NCBI GenBank assembly: GCA_900095095.1 | Contig: FMBT01000455.1 | Span: 1 to 64,000, forward strand | Length of the DNA stretch: 64,000 nt | Source of the DNA: Fragilariopsis cylindrus CCMP1102 | Lineage: Eukaryota; Bacillariophyta; Bacillariophyceae; Bacillariales; Bacillariaceae | Direction of reading: 5' to 3' | Shown: positions 49,858 to 60,643 of the stretch, in pieces | Layout of the letters: each line of letters opens with the position of its first letter | Position numbering within the stretch: the first letter of the stretch is position 1 | The notes under the pieces: generated by a model | Told to the model about the DNA's origin: nothing | The model's input: the letters and a program-made list of their open reading frames with translations, nothing else | The model's database searches: none | Program-made: the position numbers and the translations under genes

Positions 49858-52465
49858 GGATGATAGTGTCATGGTTGTATAGGAAGAAAAGGTAAACAAA
49901 TAATATATACAGTAGTAGCGTTCTTCTATTGTATTCTGTTAGTTAGAATCTAATAACGATGTTCTTTTTGGTTAAAAATCTAATGTCAAGTTATTGTCTT
50001 CGTGGTTAGGTTAGTAACTGTTCTTGTGTTTTGGTTATGGGGATACTAATAATGATGTTGACGCATCTATTTTAGACGAACTCTGAATGATGCCGATGAA
50101 CATACTTCGCCGGTGGTTGTTTTTGTGTTTAGCATGTGCTTATGGACTAAATTATGGATATATTTTGCCGGGTATAGTATGTAGTTTTTCATTTATGGTA
50201 ATTCTTCTCGTAATTAGTGCGAACCAGACAATAATACGCCTTTTTAACGAGACGTCGATACAGGAACCGCCGTACTGAAATACGGTAGTCGTTGAAGTCA
50301 ATGTTGTCTTGTTCATACATAAGCCTTTTATGTATTTATGGTACACATAACAATAAATATTAAAACATATAGGTACGGCGGTCATAGTACGTGTGACATT
50401 AAAAAGTGTGACCGCATACAAACTTGTAAAGAGTTGTACGGAAGCTGTGTGAAGAGTATTCGATAGTGAAATGAAGAGTATTCAAGAGATAGTTGTTCCC
50501 TACCGTACATAATTTTAGCGGTCATAAAACCTAAAAACGTCGACTGTATCAAATTTTGGTTGTCAGCAATCAAATGTGCCAATCAGAAGCTTTCTGAATT
50601 TATCAAATTTTGAGTGTCACCAATTATTTTTAGAATGACTTTAGTTTTAAGAGCGAATGAAAGAATGGCGAGTATTGAAGAGATTGTTCGCACTAGTTAG
50701 ATAAAGTGGGTGGCAATAAGAACTAAAACCTTAACGTTAACGTCAACTGGGTTACTGTACGAAGAGAACTGTATCTGACTTTATCACATTTTGGGTGTCA
50801 GCAATCATTTTTTTAAAATGGTTTAGTGTATAATTATAGTCCAGAACAAAAGTAATCATTGTTAGCTGCACATCTTTCTGCATAATAACAATTAGCGGTT
50901 TGCCACTGGATCATTGCACGTTTTTTTGCTACTGGTATGTTGTTCTTCTTCTTTCAGAATTATGCTGTTCTTTTCTTCTTTCAGAATTATGCTGTTCTTT
51001 TCTTCTTGATTCTTAATCCATCCAATTTTAAATCTATTTACAGATGATTATGTTTCTCATTCAGTAAAATCAAATTCAAAAGCCTCAGGATTCATTCGGT
51101 TCGTGCGTATTCTTCCATGATTGACGTATTATACCAAAGTCGGCATAGTCAACGGCACAATACTAGTATTGCAAGAAATATTCCATCTACATGAAGTAAC
51201 TTGGATACAAGCTGTATCGTATCCTGCCACGCAATTGGATCACGGTATTCGATAGCGGTCGTACACGTATGTAAAGAACGCACATTTACTGTACAAATTC
51301 TTCAACATTCAACCAGGTATTACGATCTCTTAATGTCTACCATTTTTATACGATCTTAAATGGTTTTGAAAAAAGTTTTTCGTTCTATTATTCTTTTGCA
51401 AATCATATAGCATCGCCTCGTGCATTCGAAGAACATCCTCCGTAGAAGATAATTTCTTTCTTAAAAGCTTTTACTTGATTCATTCGTTTGGGTCGTTCGA
51501 ATTTTTTAATATTCCATACCGACCCGTATTCTACAGATGTGCATGGCGGTTTTTAAATCCTCTTAGTTCAATCGGATTACAACCAAAAACGAGTTGATCA
51601 TCCTCGTTTACAAACAGTGGTGTATAATTTTTCTAATTGATATATAAGAATTCCTTCCCTGTTCTTTCCTCCTTATTATCAGTTGGGTACCAACAAAGTC
51701 TTAAATTAGTATTTCTCGTGGCTGCTCCTGCTGCTGCTACTGCTGGATTTGATGATGTTGCAGCTAATGCTACCGATCCAACAGAAGAACCGGCAGCAAT
51801 GTTGACGGTGGGATTTTTGGTTTGTTTAATAATAAGACTGACGATGACCCAACCGCGATGACTTCATTTTCATCATCCTCATCATGAATGACGACGATGC
51901 AATTTGGCGAAGGTATCAATACGGTTCTTGAAGCAATGACAATACAGGTCCATAGTCAAAACGAAATCGTATCTTTTCCTCGTGTAATTTTTCTTTTGTT
52001 GGTCTACTGTACTATTTATTCTATCAATATCAATCATCATAGGTGCGATACCTTTTTCTGAACACAACTGACTGTGAGTTCTTTTTTCCTTTTCTGGAGT
52101 GTATCTGCGATATCATTCATCCAATTTTTTTTAATTATTCGATTTCAAATTACATATATATTAGCAAGAGGCATGACGAGTGAGTCAGTCAGTCGTATTT
52201 TGGTTGTGTTTCTTTCTCAAGCAAGTTTTTACGGTATGTCATTCTGTTGATCGAGAGTTGCTTTGCTTTGCTGCTGTTGCGACGCAATACATCTTTCGAT
52301 TGGTCTTCATTCGTCTGTACAGTCGGTACTGATCTAATAGCTAGTAGTGTTCATCCCATCTTATTTCGCTTCATCTAAAATTCTTGCTGTGGTATATGTG
52401 TCGTGAAGTTTAAAAAAATATTGTTACCTCCGTTCCGGAGGGGGACTACTAAGTTAGGGGTCATA
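49858..52465. other. No gene clearly supported; a few coding-like fragments
   Basis: A 63-residue plus frame at 50,087-50,278 has two hydrophobic stretches but no domain. On the minus strand at about 51,860-51,640 an Ala/Ser-rich reading (NIAAGSSVGSVALAATSS) and at 52,067-51,882 a charged reading (IDRINSTVDQQKKNY) look protein-like but do not join into a gene. These may be remains of a decayed gene. Repeated phrases (ATCAAATTTTGGxTGTCAGCAATCA) occur near 50,548, 50,607 and 50,780. Confidence 0.35.
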
Positions 52466-52469
52466 AAAG

Positions 52470-53580
52470 CACTCTAGTACCAATTTGGTGCGTTACACCC
52501 CTCAAATGTTTGAATTTTCGCGCCGGGTGATCTAGCGAAACGCTTAAATAAAGCTCCGCGTGGAATTAGTAATTAATATAAAAACTAAATCATGCCCATA
52601 TTTTACTAGTATTTGTTAGTCTAGTATATAATAACAACTTCAGCATCAAATATATACACCTAAAAAGTCATTTTTTTGAGAACATAAAGTACAAAGTTTA
52701 CAATTGACCAATTGGATGGAGGACAGTTATATTCCTTAGTCTCCTAAGCCAACTGGTATCTCACAATGTAGGCTCACACACAGCACACATTTTAGGGATT
52801 TTGAAAACATATGTGTACACACAACAAAATATCTCATTTGAAAGTGTTGCAGAGGACAACACCTTCTGGGCCGGATGCACTAGCATTCTTATAGTATATT
52901 AGAACATTGTAGTTGCCTCCTACCACTTTTTTGTTCTTGTGGTTGTTGAATAAATTACAATCTGCTGTTATGGAAGGCACACAAACAACAAGCTTTTTGA
53001 CCAGAAATTGTGAACAACAATATATCTCATTTGAAAGGGTTGCAGAGGACAACACCTTCTGGGCCGGATGCACTAGAATTCTTATAGTATATTAGAACAT
53101 TGTAGTTGCCTCCTACCACTTTTTTGTTCTTGTGGTTGTTGAATAAATTACAATCTGCTGTTATGGAAGGCACACAAACAACAAGCTTTTTGACCAGAAA
53201 TTGTGAACAACAATATATCTCATTTGAAAGGGTTGCAGAGGACAACACCTTCTGGGCTGGATGCACTAGCATTCTTATAGTATATTAGAACATTGTAGTT
53301 GCCTCCTACCACTTTTTTGTTCCTGTGGTTGTTGAATAAATTACAATCTGCTGTTATGGAAGGCACACAAACAACAAGCTTTTTGACCAGAAATTATGAA
53401 CAACAATATATCTCATTTGAAAGGGTTGCAGAGGACAGCACCTTCTGGGCCAGATGCTCTAGCATCTATTATACCTATACCTACAAGGTCCTCATAATGC
53501 TTAGGTTTCTATTGAGGTTATGAAGTTGTAGGGCAGCATTAACCAGAAAATAGGCCATTTAGGCCCCCAAAACAGGTTAC
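52470..53580 (+). mobile_element. Repeat element family B, copy with left terminus and 193-bp array
   Basis: Begins with TTTGGTGCGTTACACCCC and about 310 bp that are the inverted complement of 13,130-13,440, then the 193-bp tandem array, then the block TTATACCTATACCTAC (about 53,467) and a TTTAGGCCC motif also seen in the 12.6-kb copy. Together the two copies define an element with long inverted ends and an internal satellite. No transposase is visible. Confidence 0.7.
52839..53460 (+). repeat. 193-bp tandem array, three units plus a partial
   Basis: Units start with CATTTGAAAGGGTTGCAGAG at about 52,839, 53,030, 53,223 and 53,416. They are nearly identical; only a few substitutions separate them, so the duplication is recent. 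Related but diverged units occur near 12.7 kb, 20.5-21.3 kb and inverted at 55.5-55.8 kb. Frames of 60-81 residues are open on both strands in each unit, a repeat artefact. Confidence 0.9.
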
Positions 53581-55479
53581 AACATGGTTGTACACTACAT
53601 ACCTGTACATCTACTAGTACTAATGGTTGCACAAACCTCCCGTACATTCTTCAGGACATATTTTCTTGTGGGCTATCGCCTAAAATCTAATATATTTTCT
53701 TCCTACTGTACCTTGCCTTTTGCTCTCCTTCTCTCTCATGTCACCAGAACAACATATGTGGTAAAACTGCACTGCCTGTCCTCATTGACACAAACATCAT
53801 GTGGTGCGAAAATAGGTGATCATGAATGTACTCACTATTGATTCCTCCTCTAACTTTTTGAGTATAATATAGCAATGTTTTCTTAGAAAAAATCCCTTTT
53901 GTGTTTTGACTCATAGATCCAATTATCTGTACAATCTAATGTTGATTAGAATCTTTGTAATGTGTGGACAGTTCTTGCACTAGCTATATTCAAAGGAAAC
54001 TGTGTCAATCTGGTCCTTGTGTGCTGCTGTCTTTTGTTCTGGATGTTATTGCTGACTCAAATGTAGGTATTGGTATAAATAAAAGATTGAGCTAAGCTCA
54101 TAAGGAGCAGTGGTCCCCAAAGATCACTTAGGCATCCTACAAAATAGTTTCTCAAAATTTTGGGTCTCCCCCAAGACAGACCACTTTTTTTTAAACAGCT
54201 TAGATCACAGCCATTGGACAAAGACTCTAAGCAAAGCAATGAAAGAGCTGCATGCCAACTACAGACCTACACTAGCATAGAGCACTGTGCATACATAACA
54301 ATATCTAGAGCAAAATAGAGGCAGCAGCCTTCCTTTGTGATCTAGGAGCAATGGACAACATGTAATAGGACAAAGTCCAATCCCTGAGTAACTAGTGAGC
54401 AACTTGGGTTAACAGGATTCAGGTTATAAGGTATTTTGGTGGTATTTTTTTACGCGTGTAAAATAAACGCAATAAAAATGGTAAAAATAACTAAAATCTT
54501 TGAAGACTAGATTAGAGGCAAAGAAGAGGACAAAATAAATCAAGATTCTGTTAATTGTGCTATTATTTTGAAAACTCAAAGCACAGCACATGCTATTGTG
54601 AGGGCTAAAGTAGTGATTTTTGGCAAAGCTGTACCAGAAATATGGATGGAAACACCAGAATTCTTCAGGACAGGGTCTGGTCCTGGTAACAAGTGACTCG
54701 TGGAATTGTGACATTTTGAAAACTCAAAGCACAAGCTACTGTGAGACACAAGTAGCAGCTTTTTGTGCATGCACTTTCACCATGAAGTAATAGGAATTCC
54801 AGCGCACCACCTAGTTTCTATGATCCACTGTCACAGAACAGTAAATGAATGGGTACGCCAAGGATTGGAAAAAATATGAGAACTATCAGGCTGGTAAATC
54901 ATAACTACTCTAGTACTATGACAAGATTGGAGATAGAAGAACCTGTAAACAAACATAGGTGAAGAAGGAACTAAATCTTAGAATATCTCCTGGCTTGGAA
55001 TCTCCTATCCAAAGTTGGAAACCTACTGGAAAAGGTGGGTCAATTGAATATCAGCTTGAAGACATCTGTTTTTCTGATGACATCTGATGAGTGGACAAAT
55101 TCACAGCCATCATTGATGTTGAGGATTATATGGACGTTCAGATGGATCAGTAGCATTCAAAGAAAAATTCAAAGCAGATAGATAGCGCAGCAACAGAGCA
55201 AATAATGGATGCTGTACTTGTGAATGTGCTGGTACAGAAGTGTCAAGGAATGACATATGCTCCCTTATTTCACCTGATGTTGAGTGACTACATTCAACTT
55301 GTTGCTGTGCATGATGGAAATCATTAATTCAACTTTTTGTTGTGTGTGATGTTGTGTGTGATATTGTGTGCGCACATTCAATTTGTCTAGTACTGTTATA
55401 CCATTGTGTTTCATACCTGCCTACACCTAGATGTCTTGTTCACTTAGTTTTTTTTTGCCTTCTGTAACCACAGGAACAG
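53581..55479. other. Repeat-rich non-coding region
   Basis: No domain-bearing frame. A segment with ATTTTGAAAACTCAAAGCAC occurs twice (about 54,565 and 54,713), a local duplication. Sequence between the forward array (52.8-53.5 kb) and inverted units (55.5-55.8 kb) may all be part of one larger repeat element. Confidence 0.4.
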
Positions 55480-55770
55480 AAAAGTTGCAGGTGGCACAAA
55501 CAATGTTATAGTACACTATGTGTATATTAGTGCACCCGGCCCATTTGGTGTTGTCCTCTGCACCTGTTTCAAATGAGATATTTTGTGGTTCATTATTTCT
55601 GATCGAAAATCATGTTTTTTGTGTGCCTCCCATAAAAGTGAAATGAATTTTGTTCCTCAACCACAGGAACAGAAACGTTTTAAGAGGCACAAACAATGTT
55701 CTAGTACACTATGTGGATGTTAGTGCACCCGACCTATTTGGTGTTGTCTTCTGCAACCCTTTTATGTGTA
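55480..55770 (-). repeat. Family-B satellite units in inverted orientation
   Basis: Two diverged units, spaced about 183 bp, read as the reverse complement of the 20.5-kb type (for example CCTCTGCACCTGTTTCAAAT and ACTATGTGGATGTTAGTGCA). Together with the forward array at 52.8-53.5 kb they make a large inverted arrangement. Confidence 0.8.
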
Positions 55771-56007
55771 TACTAAAGATGGTATTTGTTATGATAAAAT
55801 ATGATTGATGACAATAATATATACTGGTAAAAAGTCTGAGGAGGATTACTGATGTACAGTATCAGGAGTATGGTGAAATTTGATGCATAGAAAGGAAGTA
55901 AATTTGTTATAATACTGTATGTTACTATGATTTCATTATTTATTAACTATGTTTATAATGAATTGTCACTCAGTACTATACATCGTTGTCTGTTTAACGT
56001 GCTTTTT

Positions 56008-56238
56008 TTAAAAACCGAAGATGGCAGCGGCAGTGGCAACGGCAGTAATCGACGCAATAGCGACTGATAAAGATGCAGAAGCACCGAATTCAATAGTAGG
56101 AAGTACACCGACATCAGGAGCATCTAATGCAATAGTAGTTTCATTAGATCCCTCAGTCCAATCTTTTGCAGAAACAGAGGAAAAGTCGGCCACGGCGGCG
56201 AAAAATAATGCGAAGGTAGTAATACGTTGGATAAACAT
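56008..56238 (-). CDS. Small secreted protein, possibly GPI-anchored
   Basis: 76 residues from ATG 56,238. MFIQRITTFALFFAAVADF then SSVSA is a typical signal peptide with an Ala-x-Ala-like site. The mature part is short and acidic with an N-glycosylation sequon (SNETT). A C-terminal hydrophobic stretch (ASLSVAIASITAVATAAAI) ends the protein with no cytoplasmic tail, as in GPI-anchored precursors. No family recognised. The same locus is open on the plus strand, but that frame is alanine-rich and lacks signal features. Confidence 0.55.
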   Translation of the reverse strand: MFIQRITTFALFFAAVADFSSVSAKDWTEGSNETTIALDAPDVGVLPTIEFGASASLSVAIASITAVATAAAIFGF

Positions 56239-56414
56239 CGTGTTGAAAATTTGTTTAGTGTAAGTTTTGTTGTTAATGTTGTATTTTATCTTTGGTTCGG
56301 AAGATAAAACTAGTTTTATGTGATTGTGATAAAACTTGTAGAAAAAGTAGATCTCGACAATATTGATTACAATATATTTGTTGAAAAGATTCATCATCAA
56401 ACACGTTGTAACAC

Positions 56415-56606
56415 GGAAAAGAAGAAGTACGTTCACGTTCATTTGCATCCGCCTTCATAACACGGCTCTCTCCCTAATCAGATCAAAGTATCATTCATTA
56501 TTGTATGCATTTTTGTTTGGAAAAGAAGAAGTACGTTCACGTTCATTTGCATCCGCCTTCATAACACGGCTCTCTCCCTAATCAGATCAAAGTATTATTC
56601 ATTATA
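56415..56606 (+). repeat. Tandem duplication, period about 104 bp
   Basis: A block of about 88 bp starting GGAAAAGAAGAAGTACG at 56,415 is repeated at 56,519 with one visible substitution. It lies upstream of the small secreted gene on the minus strand. Confidence 0.9.
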
Positions 56607-56765
56607 TACTTTGATCGCCATTTTTAAAACGGTAATGGAATTGGGCTAACTTTATGTATAAATAAATAAATGGCATCAAATATTATTATGTATTCAAAAG
56701 AGAGAGCTACTAAACGCGCTACCAAACGATCTTTGTTTATGGTGTACTCAGTAATCGAAGAATGA

Positions 56766-57014
56766 ATGAAATCAATTAGTCAGTCATGTCATAATGTACA
56801 CAGTTTATTACTATTCATCATTTTGATTACAACATGTCAAGAGTACTTCCTCCATGCACCGGAAGGTGTCGACGGGGATACTAAGTGCGATAGCAATTTA
56901 CGCGACAAATGCACGCAGAATCATGAGTGCTTTGAGAGGAAAATAATAAGGCGATCCTTGAAAAATACTTTTAAACAAGATTTTCGAGCTAGATTAGTTT
57001 CTTTTAAAAACTAA
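56766..57014 (+). CDS. Doubtful small Cys-containing frame
   Basis: 82 residues with ATG at 56,766, a hydrophobic stretch (SLLLFIILITTC) and four cysteines afterwards (KCDSNLRDKC, NHECFERK). It could be a small secreted protein, but the N-terminal region before the hydrophobic core is long for a signal peptide and no relative is recognised. Confidence 0.25.
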   Translation: MKSISQSCHNVHSLLLFIILITTCQEYFLHAPEGVDGDTKCDSNLRDKCTQNHECFERKIIRRSLKNTFKQDFRARLVSFKN

Positions 57015-57376
57015 CGGTAGCCCTAACCGCCATTATATTGTAGCCCCTACTACGGTACAATTGTAGCTATTATTAAATTTTGTTGAGATTCAAGGAGTTT
57101 AAAAATAAAAATAAAACGATATTTATTTATTCTTCCCCTTATTTATTATATGTACTATAATGTAGTGTATTATCAATACCTATTTGAGCTCTATCAATTC
57201 AATCTCACTACAACACATTTTTTGTTTCTTTCTGGTCGAGTGAATGAATCCTTCTAATATGCTTAAAATTACGATTCGATACAGATTTTACGGGTCCTGC
57301 CGTTGCCGTCGCCGCACATACGTACTTACTTTACGTCCGTCCACTCTCAACCTTATTTATTTATTCATGTATCCAT
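57015..57376. other. Intergenic, no gene seen
   Basis: AT-rich, convergent flank between the doubtful 56.8-kb frame and the tail-anchored protein gene on the minus strand. Confidence 0.5.
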
Positions 57377-58273
57377 TTAACTCTGTTTATTTCGATATAT
57401 AATATATCCACCATAGGCAAATAATATACACATCGTAATAAATATAATAATACCAATAGTATAATATATTTTCATTTCCATAATTCTTTTTTTGGTATGA
57501 CGTGACATCATTTTTGATTCAACTACTACTACTGCACTATTATTCTCTTCGTCTATATTATCATTATAATCATCACTTTTAGATTGTTGTTTTGATATTG
57601 GTGATGATGCAATTTTTAATAATCCACGTTGTTTTTGTTCCTGGTAGTCACGTGACTCACGCGAACGTTGTTCTTCCTCTTCCTGTTCTTTATGATCATG
57701 TTTGTAGTTAAGTACAACATCTTCAAGTTCTTTTAATTCTTTGTCACGTTCAATTTGTCCTTGTATTATCTTCTTTTTAATATTTCTGTTACTACTACTA
57801 CTACTACTGCTAATTTTTCGTTGCTGCTGCTGTTGCAATTGCAATTGATGTTGCTGTCGAATTTCCTCTTCCTCTTCGATTATGATAGCTTGAGCTTCAT
57901 ATTCATCATATTCATTAGCAGTCTTATTAAGATCATCCAGAACATTTTTTGGATCTAAGAATAAACTACTCATCCCTAATGCACTAATTGTACTGGAACG
58001 AAAATTCCCGGCAGTTGTGATCATGGCATAATTCCCTCCTTCTTCTACTACATCTTTTAGACCACCACATTTTAAACCACCATTATCATTATAATCATCA
58101 TCTTTATCTTTATTACGTGTATTCCTCATTCTATTTTGTTTTGCTTTACTTGGATATTTACTTTTTCCTGCTGTACCTTTTCCTATCCCAAATCTTGAAT
58201 TATACCATTCATGTTCTCCTTGTTGTTCTAACGGTGGTGGTGGAGATTCTTCGTCGTGACTACTATCGTACAT
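57377..58273 (-). CDS. Tail-anchored or single-pass membrane protein with charged coiled coil
   Basis: From ATG 58,273 (MYDSSHDEESPPPP), 298 residues. The frame is open further upstream but without an ATG. The N-terminal half is polar with GKGTAGKSKYPSKAKQNR. A helical, Glu/Gln/Lys-rich segment follows (KELKELEDVVLNYKHDHKEQ). Close to the C-terminus KIYYTIGIIIFITMCILFAY is one strong membrane helix, leaving a tail of about ten residues. That is the layout of tail-anchored ER or SNARE-like proteins, but no SNARE motif is apparent. Function unknown. Confidence 0.6.
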   Translation of the reverse strand: MYDSSHDEESPPPPLEQQGEHEWYNSRFGIGKGTAGKSKYPSKAKQNRMRNTRNKDKDDDYNDNGGLKCGGLKDVVEEGGNYAMITTAGNFRSSTISALGMSSLFLDPKNVLDDLNKTANEYDEYEAQAIIIEEEEEIRQQHQLQLQQQQQRKISSSSSSSNRNIKKKIIQGQIERDKELKELEDVVLNYKHDHKEQEEEEQRSRESRDYQEQKQRGLLKIASSPISKQQSKSDDYNDNIDEENNSAVVVVESKMMSRHTKKRIMEMKIYYTIGIIIFITMCILFAYGGYIIYRNKQS

Positions 58274-59296
58274 GATGAGTCGATGATGATTGATGGTGTG
58301 TTGGGTGTTCGTTGTTTGTGTTTGTGTTTTGTGTGTCGTGTTTGTGTTTGACAAAATGAGACGCTTATTTATCCTCGAGCCGGTTTATGTCGTGTAGTAT
58401 TTATCGTATGATCAATTAATTATTTTGATTTGAACGAGACATCATACAGTAACGGCAAGTAAACAATATCCTTTTTGGCGTCTTCGTGCACCTCCGAAAG
58501 TCGGTAGCATACCGGTATGATTGTTTTCATTTAATAATTTACGTACGTAGTAGCGCGCGCTTTTTAATACGAATGAATCAATCAAAATAAGCCCCGCTTT
58601 AATTCTCATTGATTTTTGAGCGCGTACCGCCCAGTGTAATAATTATCGGGAGGATCGATTGTTGTTTCCCCAAAGAATATCAGGTTTCTTTCCCCTGTAC
58701 GAGTGTACAGTATGTGTAGTACAGTAGCTGCACTCTGTACCTCTTGTACCGTATTATCAGGACCGCAACCAAATCTAATCAATCAACAACTCAATCAATG
58801 CCACAAGAGTGAAGTATCTAAGACGATATACTGCTAACTGAACAAATAAAGCATCGAAGCAATCAATCAATCAATCAATCAATATAGGTTAACAAATAAT
58901 AGTTGATATATATATTGAAAAAGTCATTTTTCTTAGGGATTATTACTATTATTTTTCATTTCATTTTACTTTACTTCCTATATAATTATTTTTTCTTCTC
59001 CTTCTTCTTCTGGGGGGGGGGGGGGGGGGTAACAATGATATAGAGGAGATAACTAATCAATCAATCAATCAATTCAACACATACATGCATACATTATTTC
59101 GTTTCGTCATTAAATTGTTGTAATAGAACACTTCACAAGATGTTAGATAACACACACAACACAACATAATATAAATATTTCCTCGGGGGAGTTTTTCGGC
59201 AACTAACCGCAAAAACGAAAGATCTTGTTCATCTTTCTTTTTCACAAACCATTTTTTTCTTTTTTGTTTTTGTCTCGTCTCAGTCTTGAATTTATA
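58274..59296. other. Intergenic; contains AATC repeats and a run of 18 G
   Basis: (AATC)n at about 58,860-58,884 and 59,056-59,073, and an 18-G run at 59,012-59,029. Likely promoter of the tail-anchored gene and 3' region of the basic secreted protein. No gene. Confidence 0.5.
59012..59029 (+). repeat. Run of 18 G
   Basis: Same length as the run at 4,650-4,667 and again in non-coding sequence. It sits after a CTTCTTCTTCT tract. Confidence 0.9.
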
Positions 59297-59848
59297 TTAA
59301 AGTTCTTCCCCTTCTTGATCTTGTCTTTCTTTCCGTTTCCGTTGTCGTTCTACACGTTTTGCTTCACGTTCTTCTTTCCGTGCACTACGTTTTGCTTCCT
59401 TATCACTTCTACTTAGATTTTGTCTTTCATTCCGACGTTGTTTCCGTTCTTCTTTCCATTTTTGTTTACTACCACCACCATTATTACCTGGTATGAAATC
59501 ATCATCATCATCATTATATTTCATTCTACCACCACCATAACCTCTTTCACCGTCACCTCCACCACGTTCTTTATTTTTATTTCGTTTTGCCATTCGTTCT
59601 TCTTTAAATCTTTGTTTTTCAGATGCACTTTTACGTTTCTTCTTCTTTTTATAACTATCATCACCAATGTTACCACCAATGTCACCGTTACTAGATGATG
59701 CTGTACCCTTATTGTTAAATTTTAGACCAGATTCACGAAGACGACTTGGTACATCATCAGCAGCAACAAAGCTCATCATTGCGAATGATAAACAAATAAT
59801 AAGTAACAATAAAGTTGTTGTTTTCGTCATCATCATCATCATCGTCAT
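59297..59848 (-). CDS. Secreted Lys/Arg-rich protein (silaffin-like composition)
   Basis: 183 residues from ATG 59,848. A Met-rich start leads into TTTLLLLIICLSFAMMSFVAA, a strong signal peptide ending before DDVPSRL. The mature part is dominated by basic clusters (DSYKKKKKRKSASEK, RMAKRNKNKERG, KRSARKEEREAKRVERQRKR) with Gly-rich and one Asp-run spacer. Signal peptide plus high Lys/Ser is the composition used to define silaffin-like and cingulin-type biosilica proteins in diatoms. However, the Arg/Glu alternation could equally be a charged single alpha-helix. No domain recognised; silica involvement is inference only. Confidence 0.65.
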   Translation of the reverse strand: MTMMMMMTKTTTLLLLIICLSFAMMSFVAADDVPSRLRESGLKFNNKGTASSSNGDIGGNIGDDSYKKKKKRKSASEKQRFKEERMAKRNKNKERGGGDGERGYGGGRMKYNDDDDDFIPGNNGGGSKQKWKEERKQRRNERQNLSRSDKEAKRSARKEEREAKRVERQRKRKERQDQEGEEL

Positions 59849-60643
59849 TTTTCTATTCTTTTTTTTTTCTTCTTCTTTTTCTTATCACGTTAATAAACAG
59901 TGGTCTACTGTAGTAGCTGCCTAACACACAATTTTATGAAGGTTTACTACTGTGTCTATATTTACTGGTGCTTACAGTACTGTACTTGTACTTTTGGTAG
60001 TACAGTATCCACGAAATAAGATGGATGCATGTGAGGAATGTCCTGAGCGATCCTGATGACACGTTAGTACAGTACTAAAAAAAGACACACTAAGCAAGCA
60101 AGCAACAAAGATCGAGCGATGTTAATCTTTTCGTTTCTTGTCGTGCTGGGCCTTCTCCTTGCTTCCTTTCAAAGTACTTCACAAAAGTGACGCTACTACT
60201 GTACTAACTTAGTAATTTACAGTACAGTATCCTGCCCCCAAAAAAATTCTGACACGCCACGGGACTGGTATTTAATCACGGACGGAAGAACTAAAGTAAT
60301 ACCTTACGCTTTGAACCTATGCTTTGTATCTTCACCTCTTAGAGAGATCCAAGAATTGCCGGCATGGCATGGATGACTTCTTCTTGACTCGACTCGACTC
60401 ACTCGACTTCACTGCTGAAAATGATTTCAAATGAAGCAAGCAAAAATGATATCTTTTTTTTTTCTAAAGGTTTGCATTGGCATGCGCGAACGTCAGAAAG
60501 AACTTCTTGACATCAAAACAAATCACATCATCATACGATCAATCAATAACATACAATATTGGCATCAATCAATTTCAATTCAATTCAATTCAGTTCAATT
60601 CAATTCAATCAGTCAAAAAAGCAAGCATAATTAAATTAATACT
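59849..60643. other. Divergent intergenic region
   Basis: Lies between the basic secreted protein (minus) and the PIN-LIKES-type carrier (plus). Has TACTGTACT-type repeats and an (AATTC)n patch at about 60,575-60,607 just before the carrier ATG. No gene. Confidence 0.5.

Noticed and set aside
52839-53460. Regular repeats that might suggest a CRISPR array
   Set aside because: The whole 193-bp unit is repeated with no unique spacers, in a eukaryotic genome.
52834-53523. Several 60-81-residue frames open on both strands in the 193-bp array
   Set aside because: They repeat with the 193-bp period, read equally well on both strands and have no domain; they are a by-product of the satellite.
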